Program-made: the position numbers and the translations under genes
NCBI GenBank assembly: GCA_029309925.1
Contig: JARKND010000001.1
Coordinates: 1,178,001-1,242,000, forward strand
DNA from: Fulvivirgaceae bacterium JP3-4
GTDB taxonomy: Bacteria > Bacteroidota > Bacteroidia > Cytophagales > Cyclobacteriaceae
Direction of reading: 5' to 3'
DNA: 64,000 nt
Shown here: positions 35,019 through 44,475 of the stretch, one piece after another
Numbering within the stretch: position 1 is the stretch's first letter
Layout of the letters: each line of letters begins with the position of its first letter
Notes under the pieces: model-generated
The model's database searches: none
What the model was told of the DNA's origin: nothing
The model's input: only the letters and a program-made list of their open reading frames with translations

Positions 35019-37370
35019 CTATTCGGTCCGCAATGATTTCACAGGGTTTGTGATAGATGCGCGAAAGGATTGATAAAAAACTGTCAGCAGCGCCAGGAAA
35101 AGCACACATGCCCCGGACAAGATAAAGATCAGCCACGTCAGCTCGAAGTGGTAAGTGTACCGTTCAAGAAAAGCGTTTGCGATGAAGTAGGCAATTGGCC
35201 ATGAGACGAGAATGGCAATCATTACAATTCTGGCGAAATCTGAGCACAGCATAGTCACCAGGTTGGACACAGAAGCGCCAAGCACCTTACGGATACCCAG
35301 TTCTTTCGTCCTCCGCTCGGCAGTAAATGACGCGAGTCCGAAAAGTCCCAGGCACGAGATAAAAATTGCTACAACCGTGAAATATAAAGCAACCTGTTCG
35401 GTCGTACTTTCCATTTTGTATTGCCTGTCAAACTTTTCACTGAGAAATGAATAGTCGAATGGATAGTTCGGGTCGTAGAGCTTTTGGATTTTCGCCAGAT
35501 GTTGGATGCCCTCGGTGATGCCTGCGTGTTCAATTTTTGCAAAGACCATCCATGTGTTCTGCGGCCTTACAATGATGATCTGCGGATCTATTTGCTTCGA
35601 AAAATGATTGTTGTGAAAATTCCTGACAACGCCAATGATTTTTCCGGTTTTTGTTCCCCACACCTCAAGCCCGCTGCCAATCGGATCATCTGTATTGATA
35701 ATAGCAAGAGCAGCTTCGTTGACAATGAAGTTTGTTGAATCGGACTGATCATCGATGAAATCCCTTCCCTCCACGATATTCATTCCGAGCGTCTTTATAA
35801 AGTCTTTGTCGCAATTAACGATCTTAAACGGGGTCACCGCGCCTTCGGGTTTTCCCGGCCACGTTACTGCAGTGGTTGTCCATGAAATTGAAAACGGATC
35901 CTGCCCTGCAAACGTCATCGACTTGATGGATGGATGTGCCAGCACCTGGGATTTCATCGCGTCTTTATTCTTTGAGGCATTGCCTCTCATTCGAAACGTG
36001 ATAACCTGATCGCGATCGAAGCCGAGATTTTTGTTTTTGATGTAGTTGACCTGCCTGAAGATCACCACGCTCGTGATGATAAGTACAATAGACAACACAA
36101 ATTGTACGACAACAAGCGTTTTGCGCAGCGCGCCCCCTGTAATTATAGAACGTGTATTTCTTTTCAATACTGTGACCGCGTTTAATGATGAAAGAAATAA
36201 TGCCGGGTAACTACCCGCAACCAAACCTGTAAGGAAGGTTATGCCTACAACGGAAACTGTAAAACCAGGATCTGTGAAATCGAGGCTTACGTTTTTCTCC
36301 ACGACAGAATTGAATGCCGGAATGAGTAATTGCACCAACGCCAATGCCAGCGCTAACGCGACAAAGGAAGTGAGCAGCGACTCACCGATGAATTGCGCGA
36401 TCAGGCTTTTCCGCTGGGCACCGACAACCTTTCGCACACCCACCTCGCGACTTCGGGTAGCAGAACGGGCGGTGGAGAGGTTCATAAAATTGATGCACGC
36501 GATGATCAGCACAAGTACTCCTGCCACGGTGAAAATGCGGATGTATTCGATTCTCCCTCCCGAAGCTTTTCCGTTCGCGTAGGAATCGTAGAGGCGTGTT
36601 TCCGAAAATCTTTGAAGCCAAACCTCCGAGTCACACTGGCCACATTTCGAGCGGATGTGCCGTTGAAGTTTTTGGTTCAGCAGCGCTGCAGAAACTCCCG
36701 CATTGAGCTTCACGAAAGTACGATCGTTGGAATTGTCCCACTCGAGGAGCCAGGGTGTTTCCTCGGTGGCGATCTGATAATGCACAATAAAATCAAAGGG
36801 CAGTTGTGTATGGTTCACATCTTCAATGATGGCTGTCACGCGCATGTCATATTTCTCCTCAACGCTGAACACCTTGCCAATGCCGCCTCCCGCGGGGAAG
36901 AATTTCTCCGCTGTTGACCTTGTCAGCACAATAGAATTTTTATCGGGCAATGGGTTTGATCGGGACCCTTCGAGTACTGTGTATTGAAATATACTGAAGA
37001 TGGATGGATCTGCGAGAATACCTTTTTGCATTATCGACTTGTCTTCAAATCGCAGTAAGCGGTCTTCATCCCAGCTCGTGCGGGCCGCAAATTGTATCTC
37101 GGGATACTCCTGGACAAGGCTCTCTGCGAGAAGTCCGGAGGTCTCGGCACCTGTCTCAATTGTACCATTGGTGTAAAAATGATTTGTGATCGCAGCGTAA
37201 ATGCGATCAGCCTCGTGATATTGGTTGTCGTAGGTGTATTCGTCTGCAATCCACAGGTAGATCAATATGCTTGTCGCAAGACCAATGGTCAGTCCGAAAA
37301 CGTTTATGCTTGTATACGTCAGGTGCCGGTAAAAATTCCGGAGCGCAGTCTTCAGGTAATTTGTAACCAT
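35019..37370 (-). CDS. FtsX/MacB-type ABC permease, paralog G
   Basis: 783 residues, the shortest of the nine. N-terminus MVTNYLKTALRNFYRHLTYT, TM1 at about 21-43. It has an unusual Cys pair (SKCGQC, about residue 245) in the first periplasmic domain, not seen in the other paralogs. Coupling motifs are REVGVRKVVGA and KELGIRKVLGA. C-terminus NPVKSLRTE, differing from the usual RNE. It is the last gene of the I-H-G unit (31 bases after H). Confidence 0.9.
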   Translation of the reverse strand: MVTNYLKTALRNFYRHLTYTSINVFGLTIGLATSILIYLWIADEYTYDNQYHEADRIYAAITNHFYTNGTIETGAETSGLLAESLVQEYPEIQFAARTSWDEDRLLRFEDKSIMQKGILADPSIFSIFQYTVLEGSRSNPLPDKNSIVLTRSTAEKFFPAGGGIGKVFSVEEKYDMRVTAIIEDVNHTQLPFDFIVHYQIATEETPWLLEWDNSNDRTFVKLNAGVSAALLNQKLQRHIRSKCGQCDSEVWLQRFSETRLYDSYANGKASGGRIEYIRIFTVAGVLVLIIACINFMNLSTARSATRSREVGVRKVVGAQRKSLIAQFIGESLLTSFVALALALALVQLLIPAFNSVVEKNVSLDFTDPGFTVSVVGITFLTGLVAGSYPALFLSSLNAVTVLKRNTRSIITGGALRKTLVVVQFVLSIVLIITSVVIFRQVNYIKNKNLGFDRDQVITFRMRGNASKNKDAMKSQVLAHPSIKSMTFAGQDPFSISWTTTAVTWPGKPEGAVTPFKIVNCDKDFIKTLGMNIVEGRDFIDDQSDSTNFIVNEAALAIINTDDPIGSGLEVWGTKTGKIIGVVRNFHNNHFSKQIDPQIIIVRPQNTWMVFAKIEHAGITEGIQHLAKIQKLYDPNYPFDYSFLSEKFDRQYKMESTTEQVALYFTVVAIFISCLGLFGLASFTAERRTKELGIRKVLGASVSNLVTMLCSDFARIVMIAILVSWPIAYFIANAFLERYTYHFELTWLIFILSGACVLFLALLTVFYQSFRASITNPVKSLRTE

Positions 37371-37401
37371 ACTATTTTAACCGTTTTAACCTGACTTTGT
37401 T

Positions 37402-39777
37402 CTACTCGTTCCGGAGGGAATCAACAGGGTTGTTCAACGCGGCCTTTACCGACTGACTTCCAATCGTGAACAGCGCAATCACAATAGCTGTAGCGCCTGC
37501 AAGAACAAATACCCACCACTCAATTTCGATTTTATAGGCAAACTCCTCGAGCCACTGGTTCATTCCATACCACGCCATAGGAATGGCAACGACCACAGCA
37601 ACTCCGACAAGCCGAATATATTCTTTCGACAACAACGCTACAATATTGGTCACCGATGCACCCATTACTTTGCGAATTCCAACCTCTTTGGTGCGCTGCT
37701 GTGCCGCAATGGCTGACAAAGCAAAAATTCCTGAGCAGGAGATCACAATAGCAACAACTGCGAAGAATGAGATCAGGATCAGTGTCCGTTCAACGCTTGC
37801 GTACTGGCTGTCGAATTGTTCATCAACAAAAAAGTATGAGAAACTCCCGTAAGAGTCTAGGGTTTTCCATTGGTTTTCAAGATATGATAACAGCTCGGTC
37901 GCCTTTGCCGGAGTAATCCTCAGGCTCAGGTAGTTTGCATTGTCAATCGATTTTGGTCTCTGATAAAAGTGCAGGAGTGGCTGAACGCTTCCCTCGAGGG
38001 ATCGGTAATGAAAATTGTCGAAGACACCGATTATGGTGAATTCGTCTTTTGTTCCGTTTCCCCGAATACGTTTTCCCACAGCACTCTTCCAGCCGTAAGC
38101 ATCGGCTGCAGCTTTGTTAATCATGACGTAGTGCCCGCTGTCGGCAAGAGATCTTGAGAAGTTCGATCCTTCAATTAGCTTGATGCCGTAAAGATCGAGG
38201 TACGACTCATCCACTGTTGCCTGACGTAGTGATACAGGCTCACTTTGTCCTTCCCCCAGATAACCGTTGTAGCTTTCGGAATATCTTCCGGGTGTGGTTT
38301 GAGAAAGGGACAATTGAGCGACATCAGAACGGCCGGCCAGTTCATTGTAGATACCACGCAGTTTTGTTCTTGCTGCTTTTTCATCAACGTAACCTGTAGA
38401 CAGGTTTATTACGAGCACATGCTCCTTATTGAATTTCACATCGGCCGATTTCATGAAGTGGATCTGGCGCGATGCAACGATGACACCGATGATCATTGCG
38501 ATCGACACAGCAAACTGGCCGACTACAAGCGCATTACGCAGCGTTACTTTGCGGCTGTAGTTTGGAATTTTTCCTTTCACCGCGTTCACAGTGCTGAATG
38601 ATGAAAGATATCCTGCCGGATACACCCCGGCAGCAAATCCAATAACGAAAATCAGTATAAGAGAAACAATCGCAAGGTCAATCAGTTGAGCAAGGCCAAG
38701 TGTCAACGATACGCCCAGGATAGTGTCAATCATCGGCAGGACAAGCTGCAGCAGTCCAACGCTGATGAAGCTTGCGATAAAAGTCAGCAGCGCAGCCTCG
38801 AGGAAAAATTGAAGGATGATAGACCGTTTTGCCGATCCCATCACCTTACGCAACCCGGTTTCTTTCAATCGCTTGAGTGAGGAGGCGATGGCGAGATTCA
38901 TGAAGTTGATGACAGCGACCAGCAGGATGAGAACACCGATTGTTCCCAATCCATAAATAAATGTCTGGTTATCTGTTTCCGACTGACGGAGGTTGCTTAA
39001 TGGATACACTTTGAGAACGCGATCCTTTGCTGCCTCGTGATAATGGTTTTTGACAAGGCCTGGTAATTTCTCGCGCAGAACCTGTATGTCCGCCTCTGGT
39101 CTCACCTTTATCACAGCATGCGCAATGGTGTTATACCAGTTTCCCATCGACTGAAAGTCTTTGTCGTTTTCTTTGTCAAGCAGCGAGATAAGAACATCGG
39201 GTTGAATGCTTGAGTTTTGCGGAATATCGCCAAGCACGCCACTCACTGAGTACACTTTGCCGTTCTCAAGCTTGAGCGTCTTACCGATCACATCGGTGGA
39301 ATTAAAAAGCTTATTGGCGATGACAGAAGAAATGACGATCTGATCTTTGCTTGCGAGACACGTGTGTCTGTCACCGGCCACCATCGGAAAGCTCAGCACT
39401 TCGAGGAATGTTTTGTCAACATATAGGACCTGCTCGATAAATCGTTTATTGCCGTCCATTAATACATGTTGCTCCCAGTCGAAATAGCGGGTTCCACTTT
39501 CAATTTCGGGAATTTCGTCAAGCATCGTGGGAAGCAATGGCAGCACCGTCTGATAGTATGCAGCTTCGTCTTCGTTCCCCTCTTTCGATCCTTCACCGAT
39601 AATGTATATCCGGTCTATATCTGCGTGGAATTCATCATAGGTGAGCTCATTGTTCACATACAGGTAGATGAGCATGCTCGATGCGATGCTGACGGCAAGA
39701 CCAACAACATTGATCGTGGTGAAAAGTTGATTCTTCAGTAAAAATCTGAAAGCTGTGATAAGATAGTTCCTGAACAT
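37402..39777 (-). CDS. FtsX/MacB-type ABC permease, paralog H
   Basis: 791 residues with the duplicated plan: MFRNYLITAFRFLLKNQLFT at the N-terminus, TM1 at about 21-42, FtsX coupling motifs KETGLRKVMGS and KEVGIRKVMGA, C-terminus NPVDSLRNE. It is the middle gene of the I-H-G unit, 12 bases after I and 31 bases before G. No domain departs from the family plan. Confidence 0.9.
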   Translation of the reverse strand: MFRNYLITAFRFLLKNQLFTTINVVGLAVSIASSMLIYLYVNNELTYDEFHADIDRIYIIGEGSKEGNEDEAAYYQTVLPLLPTMLDEIPEIESGTRYFDWEQHVLMDGNKRFIEQVLYVDKTFLEVLSFPMVAGDRHTCLASKDQIVISSVIANKLFNSTDVIGKTLKLENGKVYSVSGVLGDIPQNSSIQPDVLISLLDKENDKDFQSMGNWYNTIAHAVIKVRPEADIQVLREKLPGLVKNHYHEAAKDRVLKVYPLSNLRQSETDNQTFIYGLGTIGVLILLVAVINFMNLAIASSLKRLKETGLRKVMGSAKRSIILQFFLEAALLTFIASFISVGLLQLVLPMIDTILGVSLTLGLAQLIDLAIVSLILIFVIGFAAGVYPAGYLSSFSTVNAVKGKIPNYSRKVTLRNALVVGQFAVSIAMIIGVIVASRQIHFMKSADVKFNKEHVLVINLSTGYVDEKAARTKLRGIYNELAGRSDVAQLSLSQTTPGRYSESYNGYLGEGQSEPVSLRQATVDESYLDLYGIKLIEGSNFSRSLADSGHYVMINKAAADAYGWKSAVGKRIRGNGTKDEFTIIGVFDNFHYRSLEGSVQPLLHFYQRPKSIDNANYLSLRITPAKATELLSYLENQWKTLDSYGSFSYFFVDEQFDSQYASVERTLILISFFAVVAIVISCSGIFALSAIAAQQRTKEVGIRKVMGASVTNIVALLSKEYIRLVGVAVVVAIPMAWYGMNQWLEEFAYKIEIEWWVFVLAGATAIVIALFTIGSQSVKAALNNPVDSLRNE

Positions 39778-39789
39778 AAAGACAATGAC

Positions 39790-42219
39790 CTATTCGTTAC
39801 GTAATGCGTTTACCGGATTTTTTGATGCAGCCTGGAAGGATTCGAAGCTCACTGTGAGCAAAGCGATGAATAACGCGCTGATGCCTGCCACTGTAAATAT
39901 TGAAATGGATACCGGTGCCTTATAGGCAAAGTTTTCCAGCCACTTCTCGATGGCGTAGTAGGAGAGTGGTATCGCAACAACAAATGCAATCACCACGAGT
40001 TTAACGAACTCTCCGGACATCATCTGCACGATCTGCGAAACGGTTGCACCCATTACCTTGCGCACGCCAATTTCTTTGAATCTTCTTTCAGCCATAAAGG
40101 TTGATAATCCGTACAATCCCAGGCATGAAATGATCATGGCAATGACCGTAAAGCTTGTGATTACGCTTGCCACACGTTCATCTTCTCCGTATTGCTTCTT
40201 GATGTTCTCATCGAGGAACGTATACTCAAAAGGGGTGTCGGGATTGAGATTGCGCCACACCGATTCGATCGATGACAGCGTTGTGCTGAGATTTTTGGCT
40301 TCAGCATCAACGATCACAAAGTTGTGCGCATTGATGTCAGGAGCAAGGAAATACAGGATCGGAAATATTTCATCTTTCACAGAAACGTGGTGATAGTCTT
40401 CCATCACACCGATCACTTCAAATGCTGTGCGGCCAGTACTCCTGTCGTTGTAAAGCGTCTTTCCGGCAATTTCTTCCGGTGTAAACCCAAGTCTTTTCGC
40501 AGCCGTTGCATTGATGATGATTTTGTTCTGGGTATCGGCCTCGCGATTTTCAGTGAACCCTCTGCCCGCCACAATATTGATCTTCATCACGTCCATGAAG
40601 TTCGGCTCCACGCGCACGTTCTTCACCATCACCGCTTTTTCCATTGAAGATCCTTCCGGATATAGACTGAAGTCATGCCAGATGTTGGAACCCGGGAGAT
40701 AGTTGGAAGCTGTGACATTGTTTACAGAAGCGATCTTTGAGACCTCATCGCGTAGTCCGACATAGCTTGTGCGGGCGGCCTCCGCGCGTAGCGGCAACAC
40801 GATTTTGTTTCCGCTATCAAATCCAAGATCTTTCTCGTGCATGAAGCGCAATTGTTTTGTGATCATGATCATGCCGCACACAAGCGTGATCGCCACAACA
40901 AACTGGAACACTACGAGGCTCTTTCGCAGAAAACTTCCGGACTGATTAACCGCAATCTTTCCCTTCAGAACTTTTGCAGGCTGGAACGATGAAAGGTAAA
41001 ATGCTGGGTAACTTCCCGCAACAAGTCCAGTGACGATGGCGATGCCGGCCAGCGCGGCCATGAAGAAATAAGCATTACTGCTGTCGAAAACGATAGACTT
41101 CAGCGTCACCTGGTTGAAGACCGGTAGCAAAAGCTGCACGAGTCCAAGGCTGACAAAAATCGCGAGGGTCACAATCACCATCGCCTCTCCAAGAAACTGA
41201 CTGATCAGCGATGAGCGATAGGCACCAAGTGTTTTGCGCAGCCCCACTTCATTGGCACGCTTCGTTGCTTTTGCCGTTGACAGGTTCATGAAATTGATGC
41301 ATGCGATCAGTAAAATGAAAACTGCGATGGAAGCAATCACATAGAGGTATGTTATTCGCGGGCTGCTTTCACCGTATGATGCATGCAGGTAAATTTCCTT
41401 CAGTGGGAACAGACCAAGTTTCTTTTTCATTCCCAGTGCTTTCAGATCTTCGGCACCATACTTCAGGAATACCTTATTCATTTTTGGAATAAACTCATCT
41501 GGGTTTGCGCCAGGTTTGAGTTTGATGTACGAGAGGAGAAAATTTTGTCCCGCCCACTGGTCGATCACAGCAGGGCTACGCAGGTACTCCGCCCATCCAC
41601 TGCTTGTCATGGAGACAAAAAAATTCGCTTTAAGTTCTGTGTTGTTCTGCTTCTCCGACAATACACCCGTTATTTTAAAATCACCGGAAGGTCCGCTCTG
41701 ATTAACATTGATAACCTTGTTCAGGGCCGGCTCATCACCGAAAAGTTTTTTCGCCATCTGCTCCGTGATGACAATGCTGTTGGCCTCAACCAGTGATGTC
41801 TTGGGATTTCCTTCTTTGAAGTTGTAGGTGAAAATATCGAAGAGGGTGGAGTCAGCGATATATCCGTGGCTTTCGTAAAATTTTTTGTCTTCGTACGTGA
41901 TGAGGTTTTGCGCAACGCCCGGAGGATTCACCAATCGTGTCACCGTTTCTATCTCGGGAAGTTCTGGCTTTATTCCCCAGACAATCGGTGCAGAGGTGGT
42001 GTGCATGGTGTGCTCAGCGTTTTCTCCCATGAGTGAAAGAACACGATAAACGCGGTCAGCATCGCGATGATGACTGTCAACGCTAAGTTCATCCTGGATG
42101 TACAGCGCCAGGAGAAGGCAGCACGCGATCCCCACGGACAGGCCAGCGATATTGATAAATGAGTAAACCTTGTTTCGAACGATGCTTCGAAGGGCGATGG
42201 TGATGTAGTTGCGTATCAT
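39790..42219 (-). CDS. FtsX/MacB-type ABC permease, paralog I
   Basis: 809 residues. N-terminus MIRNYITIALRSIVRNKVYS, TM1 at about 21-42, coupling motifs NEVGLRKTLGA and KEIGVRKVMGA, C-terminus NPVNALRNE. By eye it is the closest relative of paralog D, more than 16 kb away, which argues for duplication followed by rearrangement rather than simple tandem copying. It heads the I-H-G unit, with the best -24/-12-like element of the set (42244-42260). Confidence 0.9.
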   Translation of the reverse strand: MIRNYITIALRSIVRNKVYSFINIAGLSVGIACCLLLALYIQDELSVDSHHRDADRVYRVLSLMGENAEHTMHTTSAPIVWGIKPELPEIETVTRLVNPPGVAQNLITYEDKKFYESHGYIADSTLFDIFTYNFKEGNPKTSLVEANSIVITEQMAKKLFGDEPALNKVINVNQSGPSGDFKITGVLSEKQNNTELKANFFVSMTSSGWAEYLRSPAVIDQWAGQNFLLSYIKLKPGANPDEFIPKMNKVFLKYGAEDLKALGMKKKLGLFPLKEIYLHASYGESSPRITYLYVIASIAVFILLIACINFMNLSTAKATKRANEVGLRKTLGAYRSSLISQFLGEAMVIVTLAIFVSLGLVQLLLPVFNQVTLKSIVFDSSNAYFFMAALAGIAIVTGLVAGSYPAFYLSSFQPAKVLKGKIAVNQSGSFLRKSLVVFQFVVAITLVCGMIMITKQLRFMHEKDLGFDSGNKIVLPLRAEAARTSYVGLRDEVSKIASVNNVTASNYLPGSNIWHDFSLYPEGSSMEKAVMVKNVRVEPNFMDVMKINIVAGRGFTENREADTQNKIIINATAAKRLGFTPEEIAGKTLYNDRSTGRTAFEVIGVMEDYHHVSVKDEIFPILYFLAPDINAHNFVIVDAEAKNLSTTLSSIESVWRNLNPDTPFEYTFLDENIKKQYGEDERVASVITSFTVIAMIISCLGLYGLSTFMAERRFKEIGVRKVMGATVSQIVQMMSGEFVKLVVIAFVVAIPLSYYAIEKWLENFAYKAPVSISIFTVAGISALFIALLTVSFESFQAASKNPVNALRNE

Positions 42220-42243
42220 GAAGACTGGTTATAGCCCCACCAT

Positions 42244-42260
42244 TTCCAACATTAGTGCCA
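42244..42260 (-). promoter_or_regulatory. Candidate -24/-12 (sigma-54-like) promoter of permease I-H-G unit
   Basis: Minus-strand TGGCACTAATGTTGGAA carries the complete sigma-54 -24 core TGGCAC, and GG to GG spacing of 10 bases. The -12 half is TTGG. The predicted start is about 15 bases before the ATG at 42219. Confidence 0.5.
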
Positions 42261-42350
42261 TTAAAAAAGACCGAAATCTGAATAAAAACAAGGTTTTTGC
42301 ACAAAGAGCCCGGTCAGTAGTGGACAGGGGTGTCCGGATGCGGATAGAGT

Positions 42351-42508
42351 AATTTTAAATTTGGGGATTTGAAATTTGAAAATTTAAATGCCCCAGATTA
42401 CACGGTCTGACCGTTAACTCGTGCAGATACGGGAATCAAATTCAAGGAAGGAAAGTTTCCATTGTGATCGAGACCAATTTTAAAATTTAAAATTTCAAAA
42501 TTTAAGAT
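42351..42508. repeat. AT-rich word arrays (AATTTAAA / AAATTTGAA), downstream of kup
   Basis: Two blocks, 42351-42389 and 42475-42508, are built of AATTTTAAA, AAATTTGAAAATTT and similar words. They are self-complementary, flank about 85 bases of unique sequence and end right at the kup stop. The 294-base gap between kup and permease I holds no other gene that I can see. Confidence 0.7.
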
Positions 42509-42513
42509 TCCGC

Positions 42514-44472
42514 CTATTCCCGTTCACGCTTAATCTTCACCTTCGCCTGCGGCCCTACTTGTATCGGAACCTTTTCAATTTCAAGGTTGGCGGCTTCAAT
42601 TCCATAAAGCTCTTCGGTAGAAAGACTGTTTGCCTTCAGGAGACGATAACCCTGGATGATGAAACGCTCGAAGTTGGAAATTTCACTGTCCGATGAAGCC
42701 CATGAGTGAAGGATGATGAATTTGAAGTCAGCCATCATGCTATACTTGTGCAGCGCAGGATACGGACTCGTCAGGTCGATTTCTCCGGCATCGGCCATCT
42801 CGTGAATGATCTTGTTGAAGATCAGGTTTACGCGGTGATCGGTTTTAAAACCGAGTTTGATCCTCACAAAAAAGCATTTCTTTGGAATGATGGTATCGAC
42901 CACATACTTGCTCGTGAATGGACTATCCACTGTATCAACGTGGACAAACCAATAGACATCGGCACGCTTCGGTCTTTTCTTGAAGATCGAATAGATGATA
43001 TTTGAGTCGATGTAGCGCTTGCTGTCGGCCATCGCCAGGTAAACGAGATTCGTTGCTTCCTTCGGAACACTCATGTCCGATTGAAGATCCTGGATCATCC
43101 CCACGTAATGTTTCAAGTCAACGAATTCAGTATGACGCTCGCGCAGTTTTCTCGCCCGCAGCAAAATGTACATCATCAGGAAGAACAGTGATGCAATGGT
43201 AAAGCTGAACCAGCCTCCATGTGCGAATTTGTTCAGGTTTGAAACAAGGAAGGCAAGCTCAATAGAGAAGAAGAGAATTCCCAGACCGATCGATCTCCAG
43301 ACAGACTTCCTTGTGATAGAGAAGTAATAGACGAGCAACGAAGTTGTCATCAGCATGTCAAAGGTGATCGCAAGTCCGTAAGCACCTTCCATTCGGGACG
43401 ACTCTTGGAAGATCAGCACAACGAGGATGCAGCCCACCATCAAAATCCAGTTGATCGCTGGAATATAAATCTGGCCTTTCACCTGGCTTGGGTAGCGTAC
43501 ACGGGTTGCTGGCCAGAGTTTCAGTTTCATGGCTTCGTTCACCAGCGTAAACGTTCCTGAGATCAATGCCTGACTTGCAATGATGGTCGCCAGTGTTGCG
43601 ATCACAACACCGAAGATCAGCAGATACTCAGGCATGATCTCGAAGAACGGGATCTTGTCACCGAGGTATTCGCCTTTGTGTTCAAGCAGGTATGCTCCCT
43701 GACCAAAGTAACTCAACAGCAACGCAATTTTCACAAATCCCCAGCTTACGCGGATGTTGGATTTTCCAACGTGGCCGAGGTCGGAATACATCGCTTCAGC
43801 TCCGGTCGTACAGAGAAAGACCGCACCGAGGATCCAGAAACCGCCCGGGTATTTTACAAGAAGATCGAAAGCGTAAACAGGATTGAGCGCTTTGAGGATT
43901 TCCGGTTTGTGCATGAGGTGCGAAAAACCGATCACGGCAATAAACGAAAACCAGATCATCATGATCGGGCCAAACGCACGGCCGACAACTCCGCTTCCAA
44001 ACTGCTGGAAGATGAATAGAAGAACAAGGATGATAACAACGATCGTGATGATCGTGCGTGTCGATATCGTTGGATCAAGTGTTCGCAAACCTTCGATGGC
44101 TGAAGTCACCGAGATTGCCGGAGTGATAAAACCATCGGAGATCAGTGTCGCGCAGCCTATCACTGCAGGGAAAATTACCCAGCCGGCTTTGTATCTTCTC
44201 ACCAGCGCGTAAAGTGCGAATATTCCACCTTCACCTTTGTTGTCCGCGCTCAGCGCGAGGTAAACATATTTAACAGAAGTAATGAGCGTCAGTGTCCAGA
44301 ACACACAAGACAAGCCACCGAAAATTAAGTCTTCTGTGATCGGATGCTCATCAACAATGAATCGGAAGGTATAGATAGGAGAGGTCCCGATGTCTCCGTA
44401 GATAATACCAAGCGAGATCAGGATCCCGGCAGTCGTGAGAGGTGTAAGATGTTTACTATGAGAGTCAGCCAT
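42514..44472 (-). CDS. kup: KUP-family potassium uptake permease
   Basis: 652 residues. The N-terminal signature GIIYGDIGTSPIYTF (about 19-33) and NKGEGGIFALYALVRR (about 77-92) define the KUP/HAK/KT family of K+/H+ symporters. About twelve TM helices fill residues 15-450, and a hydrophilic cytoplasmic C-terminal domain covers 455-652. It acts in the inner membrane for potassium uptake. The start is 3 bases downstream of the ndh stop, so the two are co-transcribed. A word array follows the stop. Confidence 0.95.
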   Translation of the reverse strand: MADSHSKHLTPLTTAGILISLGIIYGDIGTSPIYTFRFIVDEHPITEDLIFGGLSCVFWTLTLITSVKYVYLALSADNKGEGGIFALYALVRRYKAGWVIFPAVIGCATLISDGFITPAISVTSAIEGLRTLDPTISTRTIITIVVIILVLLFIFQQFGSGVVGRAFGPIMMIWFSFIAVIGFSHLMHKPEILKALNPVYAFDLLVKYPGGFWILGAVFLCTTGAEAMYSDLGHVGKSNIRVSWGFVKIALLLSYFGQGAYLLEHKGEYLGDKIPFFEIMPEYLLIFGVVIATLATIIASQALISGTFTLVNEAMKLKLWPATRVRYPSQVKGQIYIPAINWILMVGCILVVLIFQESSRMEGAYGLAITFDMLMTTSLLVYYFSITRKSVWRSIGLGILFFSIELAFLVSNLNKFAHGGWFSFTIASLFFLMMYILLRARKLRERHTEFVDLKHYVGMIQDLQSDMSVPKEATNLVYLAMADSKRYIDSNIIYSIFKKRPKRADVYWFVHVDTVDSPFTSKYVVDTIIPKKCFFVRIKLGFKTDHRVNLIFNKIIHEMADAGEIDLTSPYPALHKYSMMADFKFIILHSWASSDSEISNFERFIIQGYRLLKANSLSTEELYGIEAANLEIEKVPIQVGPQAKVKIKRERE

Positions 44473-44475
44473 TGT

